NCBI GenBank assembly: GCA_036504055.1
Contig: DASXVU010000034.1
Location: 62,001 to 126,000 of the forward strand
Direction of reading: 5' to 3'
Length of the DNA: 64,000 nt
From: Methanomassiliicoccales archaeon
Lineage (GTDB): Archaea; Thermoplasmatota; Thermoplasmata; Methanomassiliicoccales; UBA472
This document shows positions 55,778 to 64,000 of this stretch, one piece after another; the stretch's first letter is position 1; each line of letters starts with the position of its first letter. The notes below the pieces were generated by a model. That model was not told the DNA's origin. It saw nothing but the letters and a program-made list of their open reading frames with translations, and did not search any database. Made by a program: the position numbers and the translations under genes.

Positions 55778-56803
55778 ATGAAAAGAATAGCGACGCTGTT
55801 GCTGACGGTCGCGCTCCTTATCAGCGCCATCCCGGTCCTGACCGCCCCGGCATTGTCGGCCACGGTGGAACAGGGGTTCCAGGGCACGGTTCTTAACGAA
55901 ACCGGCGCCCCCATGTCCGAGGTGGTCATCACCGCCCGGAACACCACCACGGATTCCGCGCTGACCACTTTTACGAACAGTGCCGGAGCCTTCGCGCTCA
56001 ACACTCCCAATGGCACATACAACATCTCAGCGGGGTTGTCGAATTACCGGTCCAACATCACCTATGTGGATAAGACCATCATATCGGGCCAGGCGGTGGA
56101 GCTCAACTTCACTATGACAGAGATCCTGGGATCCCTGAACGGGTTCGTCACCGATGGCAAGGCACCGGTGAACGGCGTGACCGTCGTCATGGCGAGCGAC
56201 CATTATAACTATACGGCCGTGACCGTGGCGCCGTTGGGCGAGTACCGGATCAGTAAGATTCAACCGGACACATACGTGGCCAATTTCACCAAGTTAGGCT
56301 ATGACCGCACCAACTCCCTCCCCCTGGTGATAAAACGGGGGGTCATCAAACTGTATAACGCCTCCATGCAGGCACAGCCCTGCACGCTTTTCGGCCAGGT
56401 GACCGAGAACGGCAATCCGCAGGACGGCGTGACCATAACCGCAAGGGGGCAGGACACTCTGTGGACTGGCACCACCGACGCCAAGGGCAATTACAGTATC
56501 CAGCTCACAGCTGATTCCTACACCGTAACGTTCACCAAGAAGGACTTCAACGCCAAGGATGTGTCCATATCGCTGGCACCTTTTGAGGACCGACAGCTTG
56601 ATGTCTCGATCCTCAAGTCCAAGAACAATAACACCTCGGCGTACCTGTTCGGGTTCGATTTGCCTCACTCTCTGATGGTCATAGGTTTGATCATCGCATT
56701 GGCGACGATCTGCGCCGCATTGTTCGTCAATTTCAAGGTGAGGAAGAAACCAGAACTCCTGGGCCAAGATCCCCATGATGAGAAGAGACAGGAACGGTCA
56801 TAG
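55778..56803 (+). CDS. Secreted, membrane-anchored protein with carboxypeptidase-regulatory-like domains
   Basis: The 341-residue product has a signal peptide (MKRIATLLLTVALLISAIPVL). Three CarboxypepD_reg-like beta domains follow (FQGTVLNETGAPMSEVVITARN; LNGFVTDGKAPVNGVTVVM; LFGQVTENGNPQDGVTITARG). One C-terminal transmembrane helix (SLMVIGLIIALATICAALFV) and a short basic tail close it. Several N-glycosylation sequons mark the outside. It is an envelope protein with carbohydrate- or protein-binding folds. Its exact role is unknown. The start is nearly leaderless after the upstream box. Its end overlaps the convergent fumarase beta gene by 6 bases. Confidence 0.8.
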   Translation: MKRIATLLLTVALLISAIPVLTAPALSATVEQGFQGTVLNETGAPMSEVVITARNTTTDSALTTFTNSAGAFALNTPNGTYNISAGLSNYRSNITYVDKTIISGQAVELNFTMTEILGSLNGFVTDGKAPVNGVTVVMASDHYNYTAVTVAPLGEYRISKIQPDTYVANFTKLGYDRTNSLPLVIKRGVIKLYNASMQAQPCTLFGQVTENGNPQDGVTITARGQDTLWTGTTDAKGNYSIQLTADSYTVTFTKKDFNAKDVSISLAPFEDRQLDVSILKSKNNNTSAYLFGFDLPHSLMVIGLIIALATICAALFVNFKVRKKPELLGQDPHDEKRQERS

Positions 56804-57391
56804 TCCAAGGTCCTTGCGTATCCCTTCTAGGTTGACCCTGACCCTTTCGTCGATCTCGTCGTAGAGGCTTCGTCCATGGGAGTCGATGGCGACGATCAAA
56901 GGACCGAAGTCGTTGGCTTGCAGATGCCAGACCGCCTCCGGCATGCCCAGATCCAGCCAGTCGACCGATTCCACCTTGGTTATCCCTTTAGAAGCAATGA
57001 TCGCAGCGCCCCCAGTGAACGCCAGGTATACGCAACCTTGTTCCTTCATCGCCTCAACGGTCGATCTCGACATCCCGCCCTTGCCGATTATCGCTCTTAT
57101 ACCGAACGCCTTAATGAACGCCGGCTCGATCGTGTTCATGCGCGAGCTGGTTGTGGGGCCGGCAGCAACCAGCCTCCACCCGTCCGCCTCTCGGACCATG
57201 ATGGGGCCGCAATGGTAGACCGCGATGCCCTGGAGATCGAAGGGTAGCGGTTCTCCCCGCTCATGCATCTCCAGCGCCCGCATGTGCGCTTCATCCCTTG
57301 CCGTAAGGACCGGCCCGGACAGCAGAACCTCTTCCCCTGCGGCCAGCGAACGGACGGTGTCCTCTGATAACGGCGAAACCACCCTCTTCAC
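56798..57391 (-). CDS. fumB: Class I fumarate hydratase, beta subunit
   Basis: The likely start is GTG at 57391, sharing bases with the alpha subunit stop (GTGA), giving 197 residues. The frame stays open upstream, but those residues repeat the alpha gene. Beta features are DLQGIAVYHCGPIMV, AGPTTSSRMN, GKGGMS and TGGAA. With the alpha subunit it hydrates fumarate to malate using a [4Fe-4S] cluster. The symbol fumB stands for the beta subunit, not E. coli FumB. The last codons overlap the convergent surface protein gene. Confidence 0.88.
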   Translation of the reverse strand: MKRVVSPLSEDTVRSLAAGEEVLLSGPVLTARDEAHMRALEMHERGEPLPFDLQGIAVYHCGPIMVREADGWRLVAAGPTTSSRMNTIEPAFIKAFGIRAIIGKGGMSRSTVEAMKEQGCVYLAFTGGAAIIASKGITKVESVDWLDLGMPEAVWHLQANDFGPLIVAIDSHGRSLYDEIDERVRVNLEGIRKDLGL

Positions 57392-58293
57392 CAGAACCCC
57401 TCCGTCGAGAAAACCGCACGACCATCCGGATATAGCCTGACCGATGCCCTTCTGGCCGCCCAGCATTGCAGGCTGATCGCGACAGGCAGGGAAGCGGTGT
57501 GGCAGGAGGCCGATTCTATGCTAACGCCCAGGACGGTGCTCTTCCCGCCCAGCCCCATCGGCCCGATGCCAGTCCGGTTCAGCGCCTCGGTCATCTCCTC
57601 CTCCATCCGCCTCAGAGATCCGTCCTCGCTCCTTTTGTGCACTGGACGTAGCAGGGCCTTCTTGGCCAGGTGGCAGGCCAGATCGGCGGTTCCGCCGATA
57701 CCTACCCCGACGATCACCGGCGGACAGGGTCTTCCCCCGGCGGCCACCACGGTGTCCAGGATGAACTCCTTGATGCCCTTGACACCTTGGGACGGAGTGA
57801 GCATGCGCAGCGCCGACATGTTCTCCGAGCCCGCCCCCTTCATCATCAATGTGATATCGGTGTGGTCATGGTCGGCTGGCTCGAAATGGATCAGGGGCAT
57901 CATGTCCCCCAGGTTGTTTCCCGCGTTCATCCTCGTGACCGGATCGACCACATTGGGACGCAGGGGGATCGTTCTGGTCGCCCTCTCCACACCCTTCCTT
58001 ATGGCGGCAATGAGCCGCCCATCACAGCGGCCCGATATGTAGAACAACGGAAGCCCGGTGTCTTGACACATGGGCAGAAGACGCATCTCCCCCAGCTCGA
58101 CGTTCTTGAGGATGGTGTCCAGCTGGACCTTGGCAACTGGCTCTGTCTCGGCTTCCCGGGCCCTTTCCAATGCCTCCATGACATCGGACGGCAAAGTGGT
58201 GGCAGCCGTCCTGAGGAGCCGGATGGTGATCTCCTCGATGACCTCATCGTCGTAATGCATCGAGGTGTGCATCGTTGCGAGAAGTGATAACAT
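57388..58293 (-). CDS. fumA: Class I fumarate hydratase, alpha subunit
   Basis: This 301-residue protein has the cluster cysteines Cys76 (MCQDTG), Cys190 (GRPCPP) and Cys264 (SASCHTASLP) of iron-sulfur fumarases. It also has NMSALRMLTPSQG and GIGGTADLACHLAKKALLRP. It pairs with the beta subunit as a two-gene operon. In methanogens and relatives it serves a partial TCA cycle. A TATA-like ttataaaaa lies about 26 bases upstream on the minus strand, so the mRNA could be leaderless from 58293; Met8 or Met12 are alternatives. The symbol fumA stands for the alpha subunit. It is divergent from the ABC transporter. Confidence 0.92.
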   Translation of the reverse strand: MLSLLATMHTSMHYDDEVIEEITIRLLRTAATTLPSDVMEALERAREAETEPVAKVQLDTILKNVELGEMRLLPMCQDTGLPLFYISGRCDGRLIAAIRKGVERATRTIPLRPNVVDPVTRMNAGNNLGDMMPLIHFEPADHDHTDITLMMKGAGSENMSALRMLTPSQGVKGIKEFILDTVVAAGGRPCPPVIVGVGIGGTADLACHLAKKALLRPVHKRSEDGSLRRMEEEMTEALNRTGIGPMGLGGKSTVLGVSIESASCHTASLPVAISLQCWAARRASVRLYPDGRAVFSTEGFW

Positions 58294-58384
58294 TTTGCCA
58301 TATGGTCAGGGCATTTTTATAACATTTTTCATATTCACAAAGTTCATATAGCGACAGAGTCTGCTGGGACTCAAGGATGATCCC

Positions 58385-59323
58385 ATGGAATATCCTATTG
58401 AGATAGAGAACCTGGTAAAGGACTACCGTGGAGGTTTCAGGGCGGTGGACTCACTGACACTGAAGGTACCCCATAAGGCCTTCCTTGGCTTCCTCGGACC
58501 GAACGGGGCGGGCAAGACCACCACCATCAAGGTCCTGACAAATATGCTGGTCGCGACGTCTGGAAAGGCGTCACTGAATGGAATCGACGTGACATCGGAC
58601 CCGAAGATGGCGCTGGCGGACGTTGGTGCGGTCGTCGAGACGCCGGAGTTCTATCCGTATCTGACGCCGATCGAGACGTTGGAGTACCTGGGGCAGCTGA
58701 GGGGCATGTCCATGACGGACATCCGCAGGCGTTCCAAAGAGGTGCTCGAGGTCGTTAAGATGACCGAATGGCAGGACAAGCGCATCGGCAAGTTCTCCAA
58801 AGGGATGAAACAGAGGCTGGCCATCGCCCAGGCGTTGCTTCACGAGCCGAGCGTCATCGTCCTGGATGAACCGACCTCCGGGCTGGACCCGCGCGGTATG
58901 TTCGAGATGCGCGAAGTGCTGCGTGAGCTGAAGAAGGGCGACTACACCGTCTTCATGTCCTCCCACCTGATGAACGAGGTGCAGGAGGTCTGTTCCGACG
59001 TCGCCCTGATCAACCGGGGAAAATTGCTGAAATCCGGCAGCGTGGAATCGCTCCTGAGCGAGTTCCGGGGCAAGAAGATCGAGGTCCGTACCACGAAGAA
59101 AGTGGAGCCTGCCGATTTTGTCAACGCAAGCAAGATCTCGGGCGTGCAGGGGATCAACGCCCTGGGGGACAACGCCTTTACCATGGACTTCAGCGGGGGG
59201 GACGAGGAACAGGCGCGCCTGCTCCTGGACCTGCAGTCCATCGGTCTCAGGATCGTTGCCTTCAAAGAGAGCGGCATGGCGCTGGAATCGCTGTACATGT
59301 CCCTGATCAAGGATTCGAGGTGA
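58385..59323 (+). CDS. ABC transporter ATP-binding protein (ABC-2 type)
   Basis: This 312-residue protein has Walker A GPNGAGKTTT (38-47), signature FSKGMKQRLAIAQAL, Walker B VIVLDEPTSGLDP and the H loop SSHLM. The C-terminal extension of about 90 residues is the DUF4162-like region common in ABC-2 exporters of antibiotics or lipids. It works with the permease that starts 6 bases later. A TATA-like ttcatatag lies about 35 bases upstream. Confidence 0.92.
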   Translation: MEYPIEIENLVKDYRGGFRAVDSLTLKVPHKAFLGFLGPNGAGKTTTIKVLTNMLVATSGKASLNGIDVTSDPKMALADVGAVVETPEFYPYLTPIETLEYLGQLRGMSMTDIRRRSKEVLEVVKMTEWQDKRIGKFSKGMKQRLAIAQALLHEPSVIVLDEPTSGLDPRGMFEMREVLRELKKGDYTVFMSSHLMNEVQEVCSDVALINRGKLLKSGSVESLLSEFRGKKIEVRTTKKVEPADFVNASKISGVQGINALGDNAFTMDFSGGDEEQARLLLDLQSIGLRIVAFKESGMALESLYMSLIKDSR

Positions 59324-59329
59324 TCCAAA

Positions 59330-60175
59330 TTGACAGATCTCTATAACATCAACAAGGACCTGAAGGTCACGGTACCGTCGGATGTCGAACAGGTCTTCCT
59401 AGTGGCCAAGTACGATATCCTGAAGCACATCCGGTCCAAGAGGTTGCTGGCGATCGGCATAATCATCGGCCTGGTGCTGGTGCTGGTCACGTTCTTGGGG
59501 ACCCTCAACAACGCCGACCCTCACAACGCCGCGAGATTTGTGGGCAACTACGCAGGATTCGCGAACACCATGATCATCATAGGCGTTACCCTGTTCGCCG
59601 GGGACGCGATCGTCTCGGAGTTCCAGAACAGGACCGGCTATCTGCTCTTCCCGAACCCGGTGAAGAAATCGAGCCTGTATGCAGGGAAGTTCCTGGCATC
59701 GGTAGGCATCATGAGCCTCGTGATCGCGGTATACTATCTTGTGGCGATGGTGATAGGCCTTGCATATACCGGTAACTTCACCGAGCTGGCCATCTATTCC
59801 ATGCTATTGGCGATCCTGTATGGAGCGGCAGCGACCGGACTGGCCTTCCTGATCTCGTCGGTCCTGAAGACATCCACGGCGGCGTTGGTGCTGACATTCT
59901 TCATGCTGTTCATGATCCTCTCGTTGATAACGGCGGTGGGTTCGATCGCCGGTTTCAAACCAGACGGCGAACTGACATTCGCTGGAGGGACCATCTCGTA
60001 CATCATGCAATCGCCATACCCGACCGATACGGTGACCAATGTCCCAGGGGCGGGGTTCGTGCTCCACTCCTACGTACCGGATGTTGGCCTTTCCATCGTG
60101 GTGATGCTGGTCTGGCTGATCGTCACTGCGGTCCTAGGCTATGTGGCGTTCAGTCGTCGGGAAATGGTCAGCTAG
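59330..60175 (+). CDS. ABC-2 type permease
   Basis: This 281-residue protein starts with TTG at 59330 and has six hydrophobic helices. The first is LLAIGIIIGLVLVLVTFLG, and the large extracellular loop lies between TM1 and TM2. EFQNRTGYLLFPNPV is the cytoplasmic loop of NosY/ABC-2 proteins. It exports an unknown substrate with the preceding ATPase. The stop is TAG. It converges with nmd3 112 bases away; a near-palindrome around acggatccgt occupies that gap. Confidence 0.88.
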   Translation: MTDLYNINKDLKVTVPSDVEQVFLVAKYDILKHIRSKRLLAIGIIIGLVLVLVTFLGTLNNADPHNAARFVGNYAGFANTMIIIGVTLFAGDAIVSEFQNRTGYLLFPNPVKKSSLYAGKFLASVGIMSLVIAVYYLVAMVIGLAYTGNFTELAIYSMLLAILYGAAATGLAFLISSVLKTSTAALVLTFFMLFMILSLITAVGSIAGFKPDGELTFAGGTISYIMQSPYPTDTVTNVPGAGFVLHSYVPDVGLSIVVMLVWLIVTAVLGYVAFSRREMVS

Positions 60176-60287
60176 TGGCGTCGACCGAAACCTCTTCCTT
60201 TCAATTTTCCATTCCTATTGAAAAAGCCAGTTCTCGGGACGGATCCGTATCCCGGAAAAGAATGGAAGAGGTGTCCGTCCCTCTCGG

Positions 60288-61325
60288 TCACTTCGGCAGC
60301 AGGTAAAGCTCTTCCTCATGCTGGAAGACCTTGACCGTCTCGCCCTTGGTCTTATAACGCTGCGGTTTCCTCAGCTCCACCGGTTTGAAGGTGGTGGGAT
60401 GCATGATCTGCAGCTCCCGGTCCGTTTCTGTGAGAACGACCGCGTCCATCATCTCCTCACGCTTGCCGATGACCCTTGCCTCGGTCATGTCGCCGTTACC
60501 GACGGTGAACGATTCGGATGTCTTGATGTCGGTGATCTTCGTATTGGTGGTGCGGATCGCGCCCACCAGGTACATGTGCTTCCGGTAAATGACGACGTCA
60601 CCGTAGCGGTATGCCGGCAAACGGATCAGGTAGGTCATACGGTATACGTCGTGCCCGTCCTTCTGGGTGAGCAGCTTGGCCGTCTCCTTGACCTCCGCCC
60701 CATACATTTCCGCAAGGTCGTGCGTGAGGGTCTTCCCCAGAGCCTGGCTGGACAGGTTGATGTCCGATCCGCCATTGGCCCCGGGGACCAGGGTGATCTT
60801 GCTGATGAACATCTCCCGGTTCTCGGCGCCGATCTCCTTGACCATCTTGGAGACCCGGTTGACGATCTCCTCCAGCTCGTTCTTGTCGAACTTCCGGTCA
60901 CGGGTGCGTATCTGCAGGGTCGCCTCGTAGTAGTTCCCCTGTATCTTGGAGCATTTGCCGCACACGTTCGTCTTCACCCGTACGATGGTGTCCAGCTCCT
61001 CCCTGGTAGTGAACCCGTGATAGGTGACGGTCAGGTCCAGGTGCACGCGATAGTTGGCCTTGTCCCGGGCTATGACGGATGTCTTGATGTTATCGATGTC
61101 CGCCTCCTTCATCAGGCAGATGCCGGATATCGCCGCCTCCTGGGCCGCGATCTCGACCTTATAGCCATGCCATTTATTGTTCACTTGGAAATCTGAACAG
61201 TGGACGCACTGGAACAGGTTTACGTGGTCTGCTATCGTGGTGAAACGCTTGTTCTCCATGAAGCATTCCGAGCAGACCGACTCGATGACCTCGCCCTCTT
61301 TTCCGCATTTTACACAGAACGACAT
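60288..61325 (-). CDS. nmd3: NMD3 family protein (archaeal)
   Basis: This 345-residue protein begins SFCVKCGKEGEVIESVCSEC. It has further zinc-binding CxxC pairs (CVHC near 40 and CGKC near 122) and the NMD3-type core RDKANYRVHLDLTVTYHGF. In eukaryotes NMD3 escorts 60S subunits; archaeal NMD3 is thought to act in large-subunit maturation. The C-terminal S1-like part ends ELRKPQRYKTKGETVKV. It starts 1 base after the stop of the DUF424 gene, the two forming a pair. Confidence 0.9.
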   Translation of the reverse strand: MSFCVKCGKEGEVIESVCSECFMENKRFTTIADHVNLFQCVHCSDFQVNNKWHGYKVEIAAQEAAISGICLMKEADIDNIKTSVIARDKANYRVHLDLTVTYHGFTTREELDTIVRVKTNVCGKCSKIQGNYYEATLQIRTRDRKFDKNELEEIVNRVSKMVKEIGAENREMFISKITLVPGANGGSDINLSSQALGKTLTHDLAEMYGAEVKETAKLLTQKDGHDVYRMTYLIRLPAYRYGDVVIYRKHMYLVGAIRTTNTKITDIKTSESFTVGNGDMTEARVIGKREEMMDAVVLTETDRELQIMHPTTFKPVELRKPQRYKTKGETVKVFQHEEELYLLPK

Positions 61326-61326
61326 C

Positions 61327-61620
61327 TCAATACCTTACCATCTGGGCGTGCGGGACGCCCCCGATGATCATGACGCACTCCTCCTCTATGAAGTCGTGCT
61401 CCGCCGCGATGCGGCATACCTTCTCGCCCACGAGGTTCGCTATCGTGCATCCGCTCAGGCGGTTCACCAGCATCTCCTCGTCCGCGTCCTCGCCCTGATA
61501 GAAGCCGGGCGAGACGGCCAGCCTGAGCTCTCCCTCGCGGAACGTCTGTCCCAGGAGATGCTTGTCGCACGCCGCGACGACCACGTCACTGCCCTGTTTG
61601 TACACCCTGACGGTTATCAA
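61327..61620 (-). CDS. DUF424 domain protein
   Basis: The product is 97 residues from the TTG at 61620 (LITVRVYKQGSDVVVAACDK), which matches the start of the family; a frame from ATG 61653 adds 11 residues. The pattern ACDKHLLGQTFREGELRL, then VNRLSGCTIANLVGEKV and IIGGVPHAQ is DUF424. The family is archaeal and unexplained, often linked with translation genes, as here with nmd3. Confidence 0.85.
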   Translation of the reverse strand: MITVRVYKQGSDVVVAACDKHLLGQTFREGELRLAVSPGFYQGEDADEEMLVNRLSGCTIANLVGEKVCRIAAEHDFIEEECVMIIGGVPHAQMVRY

Positions 61621-61718
61621 ATCAATTCCCGATCCTGTGTTTACGGAGTGCAACTAAACCCTGACACGCTATTATACTTTTGCCGGAACGGCCCGAGAGG
61701 GTCGGACCTTCGACTGGC

Positions 61719-64000
61719 TCAGTCCCCGCTGGACAGTTTGTAGAAGTCGTGGCTCGGCTCATATATGTCCCCGGCGTTGCGCAGCTTCTTCAGCGCTTCC
61801 CGCAGTTCCTGCTCGGTCAGGTTCTTCTCCGGGGCGTGCTCCAGCAGCGTCTTGAACGACACGCCTTTGCCCGGCTCGGAGTTGGAGTGTATGAGGGTAC
61901 GAACGACCGCGATCTTGTTGCGGTCGGTCTTGGAGAACCCGGTCATTACCTTGTCCACGTCCATGCTGCCGGAATCGCGGGCCATCTTGTTCAGGTAGAA
62001 CTCGACGATGCGCACCGCCCTGTCGGCGTCCTCCTTGGCAACGACATTGCTCAGTCTTATCCTGGCCGATGCCTCGGAAAGGCGGATGAAGGCTTCCAGC
62101 TGACGGGCGGTGATCGGTACGGAAGCGCCTTGGACCTCACCCAGCTTACGGATCGAGAGGTATTTGTCCTGGATGATCTTTCGCGCTTCCTTGCTCATCA
62201 CCGGCACGTACCGCTTGGAGTGCGCCACGTACTTACGGAGGAACTCCTTGTCATAGACCGGTTTCAGTTTGTCCGTGTCCTCCATTATCTTCTTATAGTC
62301 CACGCCCAGGTCGTCCAACACGCTCAGGTCCTCGTGACGGCGCACTTCGCCCCGGACATGTCCCATGATGATGTGCTCGGCGATCCTGGTGTCCGTCTCC
62401 GCCTTCGGTTTATCGGTCAGCGCGAAGATCAGGTCGAACCTGGAAAGCAATGCTGGAGGCATATTGATCTGGTCAGAAAGGGACTCATTGTCATCGAAAC
62501 GCCCATACTTCGGGTTGGCCGCGCCCAGCATGGAGCAGCGGCACTGCAATGTCGCGGTGATGCCGGCCTTGGCGACTGATATCCTCTGCGACTCCATGGC
62601 CTCGTGCATGGAGGAACGGTCCTGCTCGGTCATCTTGTCCAGCTCGTCGATGCAGTTATGGACGATGCCGCCATTGACCAGGAAGTTATGCTCGCCTTCG
62701 ATCACCAGATCGTATACGTGACGCGGTCCGGCATGTCGTATCGAGACCACCGGGTTGAGCAAGATGCTGGACGCAGCAGATTGAACACCCGCTTCGCATA
62801 GAACCTCGTCGGAACCAATGCTGGTTCCCAGAGTGTTCCCTCTGCCTGATCGTACCGACCCGGAACTGAAATCTGTTGGAATCACAAGCGAATCCCCGAT
62901 CTCAACCTTTCCAGCCTGAACCCAACCCTTTGGTGTCAAGATCTGGTGGTCAGATGTACAGATTATTTCATCTCCTGTCAGAAGCGTAAGGCCGATACAA
63001 TCCTCAATCCCTTTGTCCAGATTCCTTATGACGCGGCCTTCGTTCCATCCTTTCCTGAAATTGATTACAATATCACCAGGACGCACTTCCTTCATCTTGG
63101 AGACCTTATTGTCCTTCAGAACGACAATCTGTTCTCCATCGATACATGCAAGACCTTTGTCTGCGAGCACGAGCGCACCTGCTTCCAGCGTCCACCTTCC
63201 ATCGCCAAACTCGTCCTTCACCGCGGCGGCGGTGTTGTGCACCACGAACCCGTTCCCGATGAAGCTGTGGGCACCCTCCACGGTCAGATCGTATACGTGT
63301 TCGGGTATACCATCGACCTTCCGTTCTGTAGAAGTTACCCGGGACCAGTCCGGCTGGGAATGGTCTCCGGCAGGCCCTACCGTCATCACCTCGTCGTCCG
63401 CCGTCACGTCAGACGACCGGATCCATGCCGGATCCTCACCTATCCGGCTTAAAACCTGCGTCTCCGGGGTCAACGTTATCGACTGCCCAGACTCCTCTTT
63501 GAGTTCCACAAGAAATGAAGGGGTGGCTATGCGGAAGACTGACGATACTGGCCTAGTGACCGGCAGACCGTCGGCAGACACCGTTTTAAGGCCGTTAACA
63601 CCCACTTCCTGCCGATATACGCCTTTTTCGACTTCCGTTGGAGATTTGATCCTGCTTTCCACGAACTCCCCTATCTCGATAAGCTTCCCTTTCACCTCGA
63701 TCTTGGTGTCCCCAGCGACGCAAAGTCCTGCGGCCGAGGAGGACTTGCCTGAAGCATAGATGCCTCTGGGTGCTAGCTCGGACATGTAGCGCAACAGCTG
63801 AGAGTTGTGCGACAGGATGCCGTTGGCAACGAAGATGTGGGTGTTCTCCACCTCCAGGTCATAGACGAACGGTTCCGGTGCCGGGACCTCGGTCTTCGAC
63901 ACGACCTTTTCGAACTGTATGCCGCGCTTCCATCCGTTGTCTTCCTGTCCGCATTCGCCCTGTCCCTTGGTGACGGCGATCTCCTGTCCGACATAGATCT
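61719..64000 (-). CDS. mcm: Replicative helicase MCM with at least three inteins (N-terminus outside window)
   Basis: The coding frame enters from the right edge, so the N-terminal half is missing. Within the window the extein shows SQLLRYMSELAPRGIYASG after the Walker A site, then TLEAGALVLADKGLA|CIDELDKM (Walker B DELD) and MLGAANPKYGRFD (sensor 1). The arginine-finger RFDLIF, the lid and a C-terminal winged helix (from about 61880 down) follow. MCM forms the hexamer that unwinds DNA at archaeal forks. Three inteins interrupt the AAA+ core and leave extein pieces of 27 and 29 residues between them. The stop is TGA at 61719. Confidence 0.94.
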   Translation of the reverse strand, partial: IYVGQEIAVTKGQGECGQEDNGWKRGIQFEKVVSKTEVPAPEPFVYDLEVENTHIFVANGILSHNSQLLRYMSELAPRGIYASGKSSSAAGLCVAGDTKIEVKGKLIEIGEFVESRIKSPTEVEKGVYRQEVGVNGLKTVSADGLPVTRPVSSVFRIATPSFLVELKEESGQSITLTPETQVLSRIGEDPAWIRSSDVTADDEVMTVGPAGDHSQPDWSRVTSTERKVDGIPEHVYDLTVEGAHSFIGNGFVVHNTAAAVKDEFGDGRWTLEAGALVLADKGLACIDGEQIVVLKDNKVSKMKEVRPGDIVINFRKGWNEGRVIRNLDKGIEDCIGLTLLTGDEIICTSDHQILTPKGWVQAGKVEIGDSLVIPTDFSSGSVRSGRGNTLGTSIGSDEVLCEAGVQSAASSILLNPVVSIRHAGPRHVYDLVIEGEHNFLVNGGIVHNCIDELDKMTEQDRSSMHEAMESQRISVAKAGITATLQCRCSMLGAANPKYGRFDDNESLSDQINMPPALLSRFDLIFALTDKPKAETDTRIAEHIIMGHVRGEVRRHEDLSVLDDLGVDYKKIMEDTDKLKPVYDKEFLRKYVAHSKRYVPVMSKEARKIIQDKYLSIRKLGEVQGASVPITARQLEAFIRLSEASARIRLSNVVAKEDADRAVRIVEFYLNKMARDSGSMDVDKVMTGFSKTDRNKIAVVRTLIHSNSEPGKGVSFKTLLEHAPEKNLTEQELREALKKLRNAGDIYEPSHDFYKLSSGD
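62655..63146 (-). other. MCM intein 3 (164-aa mini-intein, Walker B site)
   Basis: It begins CIDGEQIVVL and ends FLVNGGIVHN before Cys+1 (CIDELDKM). It lies directly before the Walker B acidic residues. It has no endonuclease motifs. GC is low at its N-terminal end (26 of 60 at 63061-63120), although its central part (34 of 60 at 62821-62880) is near the genome level. Confidence 0.9.
63234..63722 (-). other. MCM intein 2 (163-aa mini-intein)
   Basis: It begins with Cys1 (CVAGDTKIEVKG) and ends FIGNGFVVHN before Thr+1 (TAAAVKDE). It is inserted in SSAAGL|TAAVKD, between the Walker A and Walker B regions. No LAGLIDADG motif. Its nucleophile at +1 is Thr, unlike the other two. Confidence 0.9.
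63804..64000 (-). other. MCM intein 1 (C-terminal part only, Walker A site)
   Basis: The 66-codon piece (from the window edge) contains YDLEVENTHIFVANG and ends ILSHN before Ser+1 of SQLLRYM. In intact MCM the preceding extein is the Walker A GDPGVAK, so this intein sits in the P-loop. The C-terminal His-Asn is present. Its N-terminal part, and whether it has an endonuclease, is outside the window. Confidence 0.85.

Noticed and set aside
60236-60257. Near-palindrome between the ABC permease and nmd3
   Set aside because: The acggatccgt core is symmetric but the flanks match poorly; in a convergent gap it is more likely a simple terminator.

Overview
The window looks like a chromosome segment of a euryarchaeon, most probably Thermoplasmatota close to Methanomassiliicoccales. 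The archaeal marks are an MCM helicase, NMD3, DUF424, DUF531, a COG2522 regulator, adenosine-specific kinase, two Lhr-family helicases, AT-rich TATA-like boxes upstream of genes (several giving leaderless starts) and tRNA genes without an encoded CCA. A bacterial-type gyrase (gyrB-gyrA) is also present, as in many Thermoplasmatota. GC is fairly high (about 55-60% in ordinary genes). TAG is used freely as a stop codon, which argues against heavy pyrrolysine use. The taxonomic placement is inference.

Layout. 1-6.4 kb: a P-type cation ATPase (cut by the window edge), a ferritin-like protein, an HdrD-like Fe-S oxidoreductase and an Lhr-type helicase. 6.4-15.4 kb: housekeeping genes, namely an FAH-family hydrolase, RlmE, a methyltransferase, PurM, an unknown protein with an MCM-like tail, a DUF531 protein, a deoxyhypusine-synthase-family enzyme and a 7TM/PAS histidine kinase. 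15.6-32.8 kb: a surface-appendage and signalling region. It holds a coiled-coil protein ending in a KaiC/FlaH-like domain, a type IV pilin-like protein, two secretion ATPases bracketing two TadB/TadC-type membrane proteins, a 1873-residue CARDB surface protein with a cytoplasmic zinc-ribbon tail, a second coiled-coil/zinc-ribbon protein and a stand-alone KaiC-like ATPase. 32.9-39.5 kb: gyrB-gyrA, each carrying an intein. 39.8-46.9 kb: thiC, tRNA-Thr, a DUF835 protein, a zinc-ribbon/coiled-coil protein, an endonuclease-IV-like TIM barrel, adenosine-specific kinase, a methyltransferase, an OGG-type glycosylase and a COG2522 regulator. 47.1-52.5 kb: a 1793-residue full-length Lhr helicase. 52.6-64 kb: an unknown protein, a ChrB-C domain protein with an MFS transporter, a cupredoxin, a surface protein, class I fumarase, an ABC transporter, NMD3, DUF424 and an mcm gene interrupted by three inteins and cut by the window edge.

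The genes are tightly packed. No gap exceeds 300 bases, and several convergent or tandem pairs overlap by 3-6 bases. The most interesting material is (i) the pilus / KaiC / zinc-ribbon surface locus, which reads like a type IV filament machine with two ATPases and an unusual cytoplasmic signalling side, and (ii) five inteins in three DNA replication and topology genes, each placed in a catalytic core. All functional statements rest on motif recognition by eye. No database search was run.
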